Source of the DNA: Blastococcus colisei
GTDB taxonomy: Bacteria > Actinomycetota > Actinomycetes > Mycobacteriales > Geodermatophilaceae
NCBI RefSeq assembly: GCF_006717095.1
Contig: NZ_VFQE01000002.1
Location: 868,001 to 932,000, forward strand
DNA: 64,000 nt
Direction: 5' to 3'
In this document: positions 25,874 to 34,683 of the stretch, one piece after another
Layout of the letters: each line of letters opens with the position of its first letter
Numbering within the stretch: position 1 is the stretch's first letter
Translations under genes and position numbers: made by a program
Notes under the pieces: generated by a model
What the model was told of the DNA's origin: nothing
The model's input: only the letters and a program-made list of their open reading frames with translations
The model's database searches: none

Positions 25874-26749
25874 ATGCCGCTGCGCGTCGCGATCCTGGGC
25901 CCGGGCGGGGTCGGCGGGATGCTGGGTGCACTCCTCGCCCGCGAGGGGCACGCCGTCACCTGCCTCGCCCGCCCGGAGACCGCCCAGCACATCCAGCGGC
26001 ACGGCCTGACGCTGTCCAGCGACCGGTTCGGCGAGCTCAGCGCCGCGGCCACGGGGACGACGCGGCTCGACCAGCCGGCCGACGTCTGCCTCGTCACCCC
26101 GAAGGCCACCCAGCTCGAGGCGGCCCTGGAGCGTCTCCCGGCCGACGTGCTGGGGACGGCGGTGCTGGTCCCCCTGCTGAACGGCATCGACCACCTGGAC
26201 CTGCTGCGCGAGCGCTACCCCGCTGCTCGCACGGTGGCCGGCGCGATCCAGGTGGCCGCCCACCGGACCGCTCCCGGGACGGTCCGGCACGACGGCTCGA
26301 TGGCCGCGGTGACGCTCGCACCCGGCGCAGAGCAGCTGGCCGACGCACTCCGCGTGACGGGCCTCGACGTCGCCGTCCGCCCGGACGAGCGCGGGCTGCT
26401 CTGGGCGAAGCTCAGCTTCCTGGCCCCACTGGCGCTGCTGACGACATCGCTCGCGGCTCCCGTGGGCGCGGTCCGCGAGCAGCGGTCCGAGGATCTGCGG
26501 ACGGTCGTGTCCGAGGTCGCGGCCGCCGCCCGCGCGGACGGGGCCGACCCGGACCCGGCAGCCACCCTCGCGCTCCTGGACCCGCTGCCGGCGGGCATGC
26601 GCTCCTCGATGCAGCGCGACGCCGAGGCCGGCCGGCCCACCGAGCTGGAGGCGATCGGGGGCGCCGTGCTGCGGGCGGCCGAGCGGCACGGCGTCGACGT
26701 CCCGGTCACCCGGCGGATCGTCGAGGACCTGCGCGCCCGGCTCCGCTGA
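25874..26749 (+). CDS. 2-dehydropantoate 2-reductase (ketopantoate reductase) family protein
   Basis: A 291-residue NADPH-dependent enzyme. Rossmann motif GPGGVGGMLGA at 9-19, lysine K77 in VTPKATQ, NGID (about 105) and LWAKLSF (about 178, second catalytic lysine region), with the all-alpha C-terminal domain complete. The family reduces 2-dehydropantoate to pantoate in coenzyme A synthesis, but actinobacteria often have several paralogues with other roles. No pan gene is adjacent, so the symbol is withheld. It is convergent with pheA (9 bases between stops). Confidence 0.82.
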   Translation: MPLRVAILGPGGVGGMLGALLAREGHAVTCLARPETAQHIQRHGLTLSSDRFGELSAAATGTTRLDQPADVCLVTPKATQLEAALERLPADVLGTAVLVPLLNGIDHLDLLRERYPAARTVAGAIQVAAHRTAPGTVRHDGSMAAVTLAPGAEQLADALRVTGLDVAVRPDERGLLWAKLSFLAPLALLTTSLAAPVGAVREQRSEDLRTVVSEVAAAARADGADPDPAATLALLDPLPAGMRSSMQRDAEAGRPTELEAIGGAVLRAAERHGVDVPVTRRIVEDLRARLR

Positions 26750-26758
26750 CGCGCGGGC

Positions 26759-27703
26759 TCAGTCTCCGCCGCGGATGCCCGCGAGCCACTCCTCGGCCTC
26801 GGCGAACGCCGGATCCGCGGCGGTCCCGGGAACCGGCTTGTTGTCCCGCCCGTCGGTTCGCGCGTAGGAACCGAGGAAGCGGACGTCGTCGCACACCCGG
26901 TGCAGGGCGGCCAGCGCCTCGCCCACGCGACGGTCGGCGATGTGCCCCTCGCAGTCGAGGCTGAAGGAGTAGACGCCCAGCCGCTGCCTGGTGGGGCGTG
27001 ACTCGATGCGGGTCAGCGAGATCCCGCGGACGGCGAACTCGCTGAGCAGTTCGAGCAACGCGCCGGTGCGGTCACCCACGACGGCGACCAGCGAGGTCTT
27101 GTCGTTGCCGGTGGGCGCCGGCAGCGCGCCGGCCGGCTCGACGAGCACGAAGCGGGTCACCGCCCCGGGGTTGTCGGCGAGGTCCTCGACGAGGGCCGCC
27201 AGCCCGTACCGCTCGGCGGCGATGGGCGCGCACACGGCGGCGTCGAACTCCCCCGCCGCCACCGCCGCGGCGGCCCCGGCGGTGGACGCCACCGGCAGCG
27301 GGGCGAGGCCCGGGAACAGCTCGGCCAGCCGCCCCGCGGTCTGGGCGAGGGCGTGCGGATGGCTGGCCACCGAGCGCACGCCGGCCAGGTCGGTGCCGGG
27401 GCGGACGGCGAGCACGAAGGAGACGTCGAGGAAGACCTCACGGGTGATCACGAGGGCGGGGCCGTCGGCGAGGCCGTCCATCGTCGCGGGCACCGAGCCT
27501 TCGACGGAGTTCTCCAGCGGGACCAGCGCCGCGTCGGCGTCCCCCGATCGGACGGCGGCCAGTGCCGCGGGGACACTCGGCCGGGGGTACCGGGTTCCCT
27601 CCGAGGAGGCAACAGCGGTGCGGAGCGCGGCTTCGGCGAAGGTACCCTCGGGGCCGAGATAGGCGAACCGCGTCGGAGTCGTACTGGATGGCATCCCGGG
27701 CAT
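26759..27703 (-). CDS. pheA: prephenate dehydratase
   Basis: A 314-residue monofunctional PheA. The prephenate dehydratase domain (about 10-195) shows AYLGPEGTFAEAA, PLENSVEGSV and the TRF motif in GAVTRFVLV. The ACT domain (about 205-285) shows GALLELLSEFAVRGISLTRI and ESRP, the phenylalanine-binding signature, so feedback inhibition is expected. It converts prephenate to phenylpyruvate. ATG at 27703: TACCCT lies 6 nt upstream and there is no Shine-Dalgarno. Confidence 0.95.
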   Translation of the reverse strand: MPGMPSSTTPTRFAYLGPEGTFAEAALRTAVASSEGTRYPRPSVPAALAAVRSGDADAALVPLENSVEGSVPATMDGLADGPALVITREVFLDVSFVLAVRPGTDLAGVRSVASHPHALAQTAGRLAELFPGLAPLPVASTAGAAAAVAAGEFDAAVCAPIAAERYGLAALVEDLADNPGAVTRFVLVEPAGALPAPTGNDKTSLVAVVGDRTGALLELLSEFAVRGISLTRIESRPTRQRLGVYSFSLDCEGHIADRRVGEALAALHRVCDDVRFLGSYARTDGRDNKPVPGTAADPAFAEAEEWLAGIRGGD

Positions 27704-27709
27704 CCGACG

Positions 27710-27715
27710 AGGGTA
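27710..27715 (-). promoter_or_regulatory. -10 hexamer TACCCT, leaderless start of pheA
   Basis: TACCCT, 6 nt (CGTCGG), then the ATG at 27703. Confidence 0.5.
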
Positions 27716-27815
27716 GTGCGGGCGGGTAGGGGCGTGTCCCGACCCGGGGGAACCGAGTCGTCACCGACAGACCCGGCCGCACCGGGGCTGGCCCGACCCG
27801 TCAGTGGAGGGATGC

Positions 27816-29525
27816 GTGAGTCCCAGCTCGGCCCGCGTCGCCGCCGGCGACCTCGCGGCTGTGCTGTGTCGTCTCCTGGACGCCAGCTCGCGGGAGGACT
27901 CCACCGCCTTCCTCGCCCTCCTCGACGACGTCGACGTCGTCCTCGCGGAGTCCGACGAGCCGTGCTGGTCCGCGTGGCGGCACACCCTCGCCGCCCGGCG
28001 GGCCCTGATCGAGAGCGATCCGGAGCTGGCCGTCGAGTCCGTCGCGGCCGCCCGCGAGGCGCTGGACAAGTGCCCGCCCTCGCCCGACACGGCGCTGACG
28101 CTGGCCTACCTGGCCCACGTCGAGGTGACCGCCGACCATTTCGACGCCGCGATGCTGCTCGCCGTCGACGCCAGCCTGCTCACCGAGGGTCCCAACGCCG
28201 GCGAACCCACCCGCGCCCTGCACCAGGCCCACCGCTGGCTGTCGCTGACGCTGTCGGGACTGGACCTGGAGGAGCTGGCGGTCTCCCACGCGGTCCGCGG
28301 CCACCGGATCGCCGCCGTCCTCCCTGATCTCGCCGACCAGTGGCAGCTGCTGCAGCTGTCCGCCCAGCAGCACGCCGAGCTGGCCCAGACCCTGCGCCGC
28401 CGCGGCGACTCCGAGCGCGCCCGTGCACTGGCCGCCGTCGCCATCGCACAGGCGACCGAGGCCCGGGAGATGGCGTGGGAGCCCGATCCGGCCGACGCCG
28501 ACCTGCTCGACGTCGTCCAGGCGTGGGCCATGAACAGCTCCGACGACCTCGACAGCGCGATGGGTCCGCTGCGCCGGGTCCGCCGACGCGTGCAGGAGCA
28601 CGGCGGCCTGTGGTTGCGCGGCTACACCGACCTGGTGCTGGCCCGCCTGCTCGTGCGGGTCGCCCAGCGGGACGAGGACGAGGAGTACGGCGAGGAGGCC
28701 ATCGGGCTGCTGGTCGACGCCGCCGGTGCCTTCGTGGCGTCGGGCGACCGCCGCCGCTACCGGCAGTGCCTGCTCGAGCTGGGGCAGAACTCCGCCGACC
28801 TGGGCCGGCCCGCCGAGGCGCTGCACTGGCTGGAGGCCTACCGCGCCGACACCGGCCGGGCGCACTCGCGCGGCCGGGAGATGTGGGCGGAGATGTTCGT
28901 CCGCCGCAGCCGGCTGCGGGAGGCCGAGCGGCAGGCCGCCCTGCTCCGCCGGCACGCGCTGGAGGACCCGCTCACCGGGCTCGGGAACCGGCGCAGCGCC
29001 GAGCGCCGGCTGGGCACGATGCGGCTGGGCGAGGAGCCGCTGTCGCTGGCCGTGGTCGACGTCGACCGGTTCAAGAAGGTCAACGACGAGGCCTCGCACA
29101 CCCACGGGGACGCCGTCCTCCGCCGGGTGGCCGACCTGCTGCGCGAGCACAGCCGCACCGGCGACGAGGTGTACCGCTGGGCCGGTGACGAGTTCCTCGT
29201 CGTGCTGCCGACCGCGACCGAGGCTCAGGCGGTCGTGGTGATGGAGCGGCTCCGCGCGGCCGTGGCCGATGCCGACTGGAGCGACGTCGTCCCCGATCCG
29301 GTGACGGTGAGCATCGGCGTCGCCACCGCGCCGGCCGTCGACGAGGAGCAACCATCGACGGTGGTCGGCTGGCGGGCGCTGTTCGACACCGCCGATCTGC
29401 ACCTGTTCTCCGCCAAGCGCAGCGGCCGCAACCGGGTGCGGGCCCCCGGCGGGGAGCCGGCGGCGGGATCCGCGGACGGGCCGGCGGCAGATCCGGCCGA
29501 TCCACCCACCGAGGACCCCGCGTGA
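27816..29525 (+). CDS. diguanylate cyclase with TPR-like N-terminal region
   Basis: A 569-residue cytosolic protein. Residues about 20-360 are Ala/Leu-rich helical repeats resembling TPRs. The GGDEF domain begins at DPLTGLGNRR (about 383), with VVDVDRFKKVNDE and the signature as AGDEF (about 455), which is still within the active range. An RxxD inhibitory site (RTGD) lies five residues before the signature, so product feedback inhibition is expected. It makes c-di-GMP from two GTP. GTG at 27816 is chosen because GGAGGGA precedes it by 5 nt. Its stop overlaps the next gene's GTG (GTGA). Confidence 0.9.
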   Translation: MSPSSARVAAGDLAAVLCRLLDASSREDSTAFLALLDDVDVVLAESDEPCWSAWRHTLAARRALIESDPELAVESVAAAREALDKCPPSPDTALTLAYLAHVEVTADHFDAAMLLAVDASLLTEGPNAGEPTRALHQAHRWLSLTLSGLDLEELAVSHAVRGHRIAAVLPDLADQWQLLQLSAQQHAELAQTLRRRGDSERARALAAVAIAQATEAREMAWEPDPADADLLDVVQAWAMNSSDDLDSAMGPLRRVRRRVQEHGGLWLRGYTDLVLARLLVRVAQRDEDEEYGEEAIGLLVDAAGAFVASGDRRRYRQCLLELGQNSADLGRPAEALHWLEAYRADTGRAHSRGREMWAEMFVRRSRLREAERQAALLRRHALEDPLTGLGNRRSAERRLGTMRLGEEPLSLAVVDVDRFKKVNDEASHTHGDAVLRRVADLLREHSRTGDEVYRWAGDEFLVVLPTATEAQAVVVMERLRAAVADADWSDVVPDPVTVSIGVATAPAVDEEQPSTVVGWRALFDTADLHLFSAKRSGRNRVRAPGGEPAAGSADGPAADPADPPTEDPA

Positions 29526-32413
29526 CCCGCTCCGCCTGGGACGCGTGGGACGCATCGGACGAGGGACGGCGCGTTTCCGAACATGTGCTCGACAGCGCTC
29601 CCGACGCGGTGCACAGTGCGCTCGTGCCGCCCGGAACCCTGCACCGCCGGGTGACCGCTGCCCTGGCGAACTGGCAGCTCGACGACGCCGAGGAACTCCT
29701 CGCCGACGTGGAGCAGGAGCCGTCGCCGTACGTCGCCGCGGACCCGGTGGCCGACGCTCCCGGAGACGCCCCTGTCTCGCTCGGCAAGGCCTGGGCGGAC
29801 ACCCTGCGCGCCGAGCTGCTCGTACGCCGGCTCCGGGTCGCCGGCTTCACCCTCGTCGGCGACCCGGTTCCCGCCGACGCCTCCGCGGAGGACCCCCTCG
29901 ACCTGCACGCCGGCGTCGCCGACCTCATCGAGGGCGCCGGCGGCGAGGACAGCGACCCCCGTTCGGAGTCCGCCTCCCGCGCCGCGCTCGCCATCGCGCT
30001 GGTCCGCTCGGCGAAGGCCGCCTTCGACGCCACGGACGACGACCTGCAGCGAGCCGCCGGCCTGGCCCGGCACGCGCGGATCGAGCTGCTCTCCCGGCGC
30101 ATCGACGCCGCCATGGACGAGGCCGTCGAGGCCGCCAGCCTGCTGGACCCCGTCCTGCCGCCCAGCGCGCTGCTGGTCGACACCCTCGGCACTCTCGCCG
30201 GCGTGCTCGCCGACCTCGAGCTGATGCCGCTGGCGCTGGACTACCAGCGGCGGGCCCACGAGGCGGCGATGATCGCCGCCGCGGATCCTGGCGCGCCGGA
30301 GTGGACCGGGAACGGCGACACCACAGTCGACGCCGACGTCCTGGTCGCCACCACCGCGACCTGCCTCGGTGAGCTGTGCGCCGAGCTGGGCGAGGGGCTG
30401 CTGGACGACGGCGTCCCCGAGTCCGCCGAGCCGCACTTCGCCGAGGCCCGCATGCTCGCCGAGAAGGCGCTGGCGCTGCTCCCCCCGGACAGCGCGGGCA
30501 TCGTGACCGCCCAGGTCGTGCACGGCTGGGCGCTGGTCGGGCTCGGTGAGTGCGCGGCCGCGGTCGGCCCGCTGCGCGCCGCCGTCCGCATCACGTCCGC
30601 GACCGCCGACCGCGCGCAGCTGGCCTCGGCGCAGCTGGCCCTGGGCCGTGCGCTGCGCCGCCAGAGGGACGTCGCCGGGGCCGACGAGCACCTGGTCTCG
30701 GCGCTGAACCTGGCCACCGAGCACGGCCTCCCCCGCCTGCGCCGGGCCGCGCTGCGCGAGCTGTGCACCCTGCACGCGGAGCTGGACGACGCCGGCCGGG
30801 CGCTGCCGTACCTGCAGGCCTACCTCTCCGACGAGCTGGACCGGGTCGACGAGCGGCGGACCCGCTGGGTCGAGCTGTTCGGCCGGCGCAAGAGCCTGCT
30901 GGAGACGGAGCGGGCCGCGGGCCAGCTCCGCCGGCAGGCCTACGAGGACCCGCTCACCCACCTGCCCAACCGGCGCTACGCCGAGGCCCGGCTCGACGGG
31001 CTGCTCACCACGGGCGCGGCGCCGGCGCTCGCCGTGGTCGACGTCGACCGCTTCAAGACCATCAACGACGCCTTCGGCCACCCGGCCGGCGACGCGGCCC
31101 TCCGCACCGTGGCCGACCTGCTCGTGGCCGGCGTCCGCGACACCGACGAGGTGTGCCGCTGGGCCGGCGACGAGTTCGTCATCCTGCTGCCCGACACGAC
31201 CGCGGAGCAGGGCGAGCGGGCGCTCGAACGGATCCGCCGGTCGGTGGCCACCTACGACTGGTCCTCCCTCGGCATCGACGTCCCGGTCACGATCAGCGTC
31301 GGCATCGCGTCGGCGGCCCGCGGCGACGACCGGCGGACGCTCTTCGCCGCGGCCGACGGCGTCCTCTACGACGCCAAGCGCAGCGGTCGCGACCGCGTCG
31401 TCCGGCTGTCCGGCGTGACCCAGACCCGGGCGCCCGGCGCGAGCCCGCTCGACGCCCTGTTCGGCCCCCCACCCGTGGCTCCGGAGGGCGGCACGACGAC
31501 CTCCGACATCCCGGACGACGACGCGGCCGCTCCCGTTCCCGCCGCGCCGGCCACCCCGCCGCCCGCGGGCTCCGCCGACGCCGGGTTCGCCCCGCTCCTG
31601 GTCGCGCCCCGCCCGGTCGACCCGCCACTGGGCACCGGCAGCCCGGCCGAGCCGCTGCTCGGTCCGCTGCCGAGGCCCGAGCCGGTCGCCGTCCCGGAGC
31701 CGGTCGCAGTGGCGCCGGTCGGTCCGCAGCCGATCGTGGTGGATCCGGTCGTGGAAACCGTTGCTCCGGTGCCGGCCGCGCGCCGCGCGGCCACGGTGGA
31801 GCCGGAGGTCGTCTGGGCCACCGGCCGCACCACCGAGCAGGTTCTCGCGCTGGTCCGCGAGGCCCGTCGCGAGCACCCCGACCGCCCGGCGCTGGTGCTG
31901 CGCGCCGCCGCCGAGACGCTCGTCGCGCTCGCGTCGGAGCACGACGCCTACACGACGATGGACGCCGCGGCGATGGCCGCCGCGGTCGGGCCCGTGCCCG
32001 AGCCGGTGGGCCGCGTGCACGTGCTGTGCGCCGGCGGCGCCGACGGCCCGGTCGCGGCCGAGGTCGCCTTCGTCGCCCGGGTCACCGGCACCGAGGTCGT
32101 GCGGGTGGACGACGTCGCCGGGAGCCGCGTCCGGGGCATGCTCGCCGACGGGTCCCTGTTCGCCGAGGCCGACTGCCTGGTCGTCGTCGCGGGGATGGAC
32201 GCCTCGCTCGCGGCGACGGTCGGCGCCATGGCCGACGTGCCCGTGGTGGCGGTGCCCACGTCGACCGGTTCCCCGAACGCCTTCGCGGGCCTGGGCGCGC
32301 TGATGACGATGCTGAACTCGGCCGCGCCGGGCGTCGCCGTCAGCACCATCGACAACGGCTACTCCGCCGGCGTCTTCGCCGCCCGCGTGGCGAGGAGAGC
32401 GACGACACGGTGA
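29522..32413 (+). CDS. GGDEF protein fused to a C-terminal LarB-like (PurE-fold) domain
   Basis: A 963-residue protein in one uninterrupted frame. About 30-470 is helical repeat like its upstream neighbour. The GGDEF domain is at about 476-628 (DPLTHLPNRR, VVDVDRFKTIND, AGDEF at about 548, RxxD site RDTD). A Pro/Ala-rich linker occupies about 630-750. From about 755 to the end it follows LarB, the nicotinate-adenine-dinucleotide carboxylase of nickel-pincer cofactor synthesis: PEVVWATGRTTEQ, RVHVLCAGGADGPVAAEVAF, DCLVVVAGMDASLAATVG, PVVAVPTSTGSPNAFAGL, then TIDNGYSAGVFAA. Two catalytic positions look lost: LarB proteins usually read LNSCAPG where this reads LNSAAPG, and GTSDxPVA where this reads GGADGPVA. 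The cyclase half looks active; the LarB half may only bind a nucleotide. Translationally coupled to the GGDEF gene before it. larC lies 4.5 kb downstream. Confidence 0.85.
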   Translation: MTRSAWDAWDASDEGRRVSEHVLDSAPDAVHSALVPPGTLHRRVTAALANWQLDDAEELLADVEQEPSPYVAADPVADAPGDAPVSLGKAWADTLRAELLVRRLRVAGFTLVGDPVPADASAEDPLDLHAGVADLIEGAGGEDSDPRSESASRAALAIALVRSAKAAFDATDDDLQRAAGLARHARIELLSRRIDAAMDEAVEAASLLDPVLPPSALLVDTLGTLAGVLADLELMPLALDYQRRAHEAAMIAAADPGAPEWTGNGDTTVDADVLVATTATCLGELCAELGEGLLDDGVPESAEPHFAEARMLAEKALALLPPDSAGIVTAQVVHGWALVGLGECAAAVGPLRAAVRITSATADRAQLASAQLALGRALRRQRDVAGADEHLVSALNLATEHGLPRLRRAALRELCTLHAELDDAGRALPYLQAYLSDELDRVDERRTRWVELFGRRKSLLETERAAGQLRRQAYEDPLTHLPNRRYAEARLDGLLTTGAAPALAVVDVDRFKTINDAFGHPAGDAALRTVADLLVAGVRDTDEVCRWAGDEFVILLPDTTAEQGERALERIRRSVATYDWSSLGIDVPVTISVGIASAARGDDRRTLFAAADGVLYDAKRSGRDRVVRLSGVTQTRAPGASPLDALFGPPPVAPEGGTTTSDIPDDDAAAPVPAAPATPPPAGSADAGFAPLLVAPRPVDPPLGTGSPAEPLLGPLPRPEPVAVPEPVAVAPVGPQPIVVDPVVETVAPVPAARRAATVEPEVVWATGRTTEQVLALVREARREHPDRPALVLRAAAETLVALASEHDAYTTMDAAAMAAAVGPVPEPVGRVHVLCAGGADGPVAAEVAFVARVTGTEVVRVDDVAGSRVRGMLADGSLFAEADCLVVVAGMDASLAATVGAMADVPVVAVPTSTGSPNAFAGLGALMTMLNSAAPGVAVSTIDNGYSAGVFAARVARRATTR

Positions 32414-32440
32414 TCCCCCCGCGACGGGTGCACGGCACAC

Positions 32441-33301
32441 CTACTGCGCGGCCCTGAACCGCAGGGTCTGGCCGGGGCGCAACTGCCCGCACCGGTCGAC
32501 GTCACTGCGCACCGGCTCGTCGGCCACGTAGCCGATCACGGGGTAGCCGCCGGTCACGGGATGGTCGGCCAGGAAGAGCACCGGCGTTCCCGAGGGTGGC
32601 ACCTGGAGGGCCCCCCGCACCATGCCCTCGCTGGGCAGTTCACCGTTCTGTACCCGCTCCAGCGGTACGCCGTCCAGCCGCAGACCGACCCGGTTGCTCT
32701 CGTTGGTCACCGTCCAGGCCCGCCCGGTCAGCGCCGCCCACCCCGCGTCGCCGAACCAGTCGGAGCGAGGGCCGGGCAGCACCGCCACGGTGACCTCCCC
32801 ACCGGGGATCTCGGGGACCGGCGCCAGATCGACCCCGGGCATCGGGTCGACCGGCGGCCCCACCGGCAGCACGTCGCCGTCGGCCACCACCGCCGGTCCC
32901 AGCCCCGACAGCACGTCGGTGGCCCGGGAGCCGAGCACCGGGGGGACGTCGATGCCGCCGCGGACGGCGACGTAGGTCCGCAGGCCGGTCCCGGGCGGTC
33001 CCAGCCTCAGCTCGGTGCCGCGCCGGAGCGCGGTCGGCGCGGCGTGGGGGAACGGTCCCGCGCAGCGCGCGCCCGTCGTCACCACCAGCAGGTCGGCCTC
33101 CGCACGCACCGCCAGCCCGCCGTAGGTCACCTCCAGGACCGCGAGCCCCTCCGGGTTGCCGACGAGCCGGTTGGCCTGCCGGTACACAGCCCGGTCGCAG
33201 GCACCCGAGCGGACGATGCCGAGCGCGGCCTGCCCTGGCCGGCCGGCGTCCTGCACCGTCGTCAGGGGACCGGCCGCCAGCACGGTCAGGGCGCGCGTCA
33301 T
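32441..33301 (-). CDS. pxpC: 5-oxoprolinase subunit C (biotin-dependent carboxyltransferase-like, KipA)
   Basis: A 286-residue protein. ALTVLAAGPLTTVQDAGRPG at the N-terminus, GACDRAVYRQANRLVGNPEG, TYVAVRGGI and TNESNRVGLRLDG are the family marks of PxpC/KipA. With PxpA and PxpB it forms the prokaryotic ATP-dependent 5-oxoprolinase that opens 5-oxo-L-proline to L-glutamate. Start overlaps the PxpB stop by 4 bases (ATGA). Last gene of the operon, convergent with the GGDEF-LarB gene (27 bases between stops). Confidence 0.93.
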   Translation of the reverse strand: MTRALTVLAAGPLTTVQDAGRPGQAALGIVRSGACDRAVYRQANRLVGNPEGLAVLEVTYGGLAVRAEADLLVVTTGARCAGPFPHAAPTALRRGTELRLGPPGTGLRTYVAVRGGIDVPPVLGSRATDVLSGLGPAVVADGDVLPVGPPVDPMPGVDLAPVPEIPGGEVTVAVLPGPRSDWFGDAGWAALTGRAWTVTNESNRVGLRLDGVPLERVQNGELPSEGMVRGALQVPPSGTPVLFLADHPVTGGYPVIGYVADEPVRSDVDRCGQLRPGQTLRFRAAQ

Positions 33302-33915
33302 CCCGGCGCCGTCTCGACGAAACGCACCCGTACCCCGGGGCGCAGCAGCGCCGGAGGGTTCCGGTCCAGGTCGAAGACGGCGACGTCGGTCCGGCCGATC
33401 AACTGCCAGCCTCCGGGGGACTCGCGCGGATAGACACCGCTGAACTCACCGGCGAGCGCGACCGACCCCGGCGGCACCTTGGTGCGCGGGGTCGACCGGC
33501 GCGGCACGTCCCACTGCCCGCCCGGCTGCGTGAGGTAGCCGAAGCCGGGGGCGAAGCCGCCGAAAGCAACGGTCCACTCACCTGCCGTGTGCCGTCGCAC
33601 GAGCTCCTCGGGGGCCAGGTCGAGCAGCCCTGCGAGCTCGTCGAGGTCCTCCCCGTCGTAGTGGACGGGCAACTCCACGACGTCCCCGCCGGTGCGGGTA
33701 CCCGGACGCGGCGTGGTCCGACGGACGGCGTCGCCCACCGCGGACAGCGAGGTACGGGCCGGATCGGTCACCAGCAGCACGGTCCGGGCGGCGGGGACGA
33801 TGTCGACCACGCCGTCCGGCGGCTCCTCGGCCAGCGCGGCGTAGAGCGCCAGCACCGCATCCAGGTCGTCCAGCTCCACCAGCAGCGCCGTGCTGCCGCT
33901 CGGAAGCACCCGCAT
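33298..33915 (-). CDS. pxpB: 5-oxoprolinase subunit B (KipI)
   Basis: A 205-residue protein of the allophanate hydrolase subunit 1 fold. The N-terminal RVLPSGSTALLVELDDLDAV and the cyclophilin-like domain with AFGGFAPGFGYL, then VPRRSTPRTKVPPGSVALAG (the R-x-x-P-R-x-x-V/x-P-x-G-S-V-x-x-A-G signature), identify it. Length is normal. It is the partner of PxpC and PxpA. It overlaps PxpC by 4 bases and PxpA by 1 base (TGATG), so the three subunits are made together. Confidence 0.93.
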   Translation of the reverse strand: MRVLPSGSTALLVELDDLDAVLALYAALAEEPPDGVVDIVPAARTVLLVTDPARTSLSAVGDAVRRTTPRPGTRTGGDVVELPVHYDGEDLDELAGLLDLAPEELVRRHTAGEWTVAFGGFAPGFGYLTQPGGQWDVPRRSTPRTKVPPGSVALAGEFSGVYPRESPGGWQLIGRTDVAVFDLDRNPPALLRPGVRVRFVETAPG

Positions 33916-34676
33916 CAGGGTGCGAAGGGGGCCAGGGCCACACCGGCCGCGGTGAGCGTCTCCCGCACCCGCCGGGCGATCTCCACCGCTCCGGAGGTGT
34001 CGCCGTGCACGCAGATCGAGCCCGGACGCAGGGTGAGTTCACCGCCCTCGACGTCCCGGATCGGCTTCCCGGCGGCCATCGCCACACAGCGACGGGCGAT
34101 CTCGGCCGGGTCGTGCAGCACCGCACCGGGCAGCCGCCGCGACACCAGCGTGCCCTCCGGGGTGTACGCACGATCGGCGAACGCCTCGTGCACCACCGTC
34201 AGGCCGGCCTCCCCGGCGAGGCGCAGCCACGCCGATCCCGGCAGGCCCAGGACCGGCAGCGCCCGGTCGTAGTCGACGACGGCGCGGACGACGGCGGCCG
34301 CCTGGTCCTCGTGGTGGACGATCGCGTTGTAGAGGGCGCCGTGCGGCTTGACGTAGCGAACCCGCGAGCCCGCGACACGGGCGAAGCCTTCCAGCGCACC
34401 GATCTGGTAGATGACGTCGGCGGTGAGCGCGTCGGGTTCCATGTCGATGAAGCGTCGACCGAACCCGGCGAGGTCGCGGTAGCCGACCTGGGCGCCGATC
34501 GCGACGCCGCGCTCGGACGCCCGTGCGCACACGCGGCGCATGATCGAGGGGTCACTCGCATGGAAGCCGCAGGCGACGTTGGCGCTGGTGACGAGGTCGA
34601 GCAGGGCGTCGTCGTCTCCGAGCGTCCACTGCCCGAACCCCTCGCCGAGGTCGGAGTTCAGGTCCACGCCGGACAT
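33915..34676 (-). CDS. pxpA: 5-oxoprolinase subunit A (LamB/YcsF family)
   Basis: A 253-residue protein with the YcsF signature [18 protein letters not shown] at the N-terminus, then [30 protein letters not shown], and [11 protein letters not shown]. These hold the acidic and histidine residues of the family's active site. It is the catalytic lactamase-type subunit of the ATP-dependent 5-oxoprolinase. GGTGGAGG precedes the ATG. It starts 7 bases after the stop of the NRAMP-like gene, in the same operon. Confidence 0.95.
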   Translation of the reverse strand: MSGVDLNSDLGEGFGQWTLGDDDALLDLVTSANVACGFHASDPSIMRRVCARASERGVAIGAQVGYRDLAGFGRRFIDMEPDALTADVIYQIGALEGFARVAGSRVRYVKPHGALYNAIVHHEDQAAAVVRAVVDYDRALPVLGLPGSAWLRLAGEAGLTVVHEAFADRAYTPEGTLVSRRLPGAVLHDPAEIARRCVAMAAGKPIRDVEGGELTLRPGSICVHGDTSGAVEIARRVRETLTAAGVALAPFAP

Positions 34677-34683
34677 CCTCCAC

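Noticed and set aside
24096-25931. 611-codon frame antisense to the MMPL exporter, and similar frames at 29225-32440 (1071 codons) and 54145-57060 (971 codons)
   Set aside because: They mirror strong genes in very GC-rich DNA, have no recognisable domain, and are rich in Arg, Gly, Ala and Pro as expected of shadow frames.
25874-26749. Naming the ketopantoate reductase gene panE
   Set aside because: Family membership is clear but paralogues of other function are common and no pantothenate gene is near.
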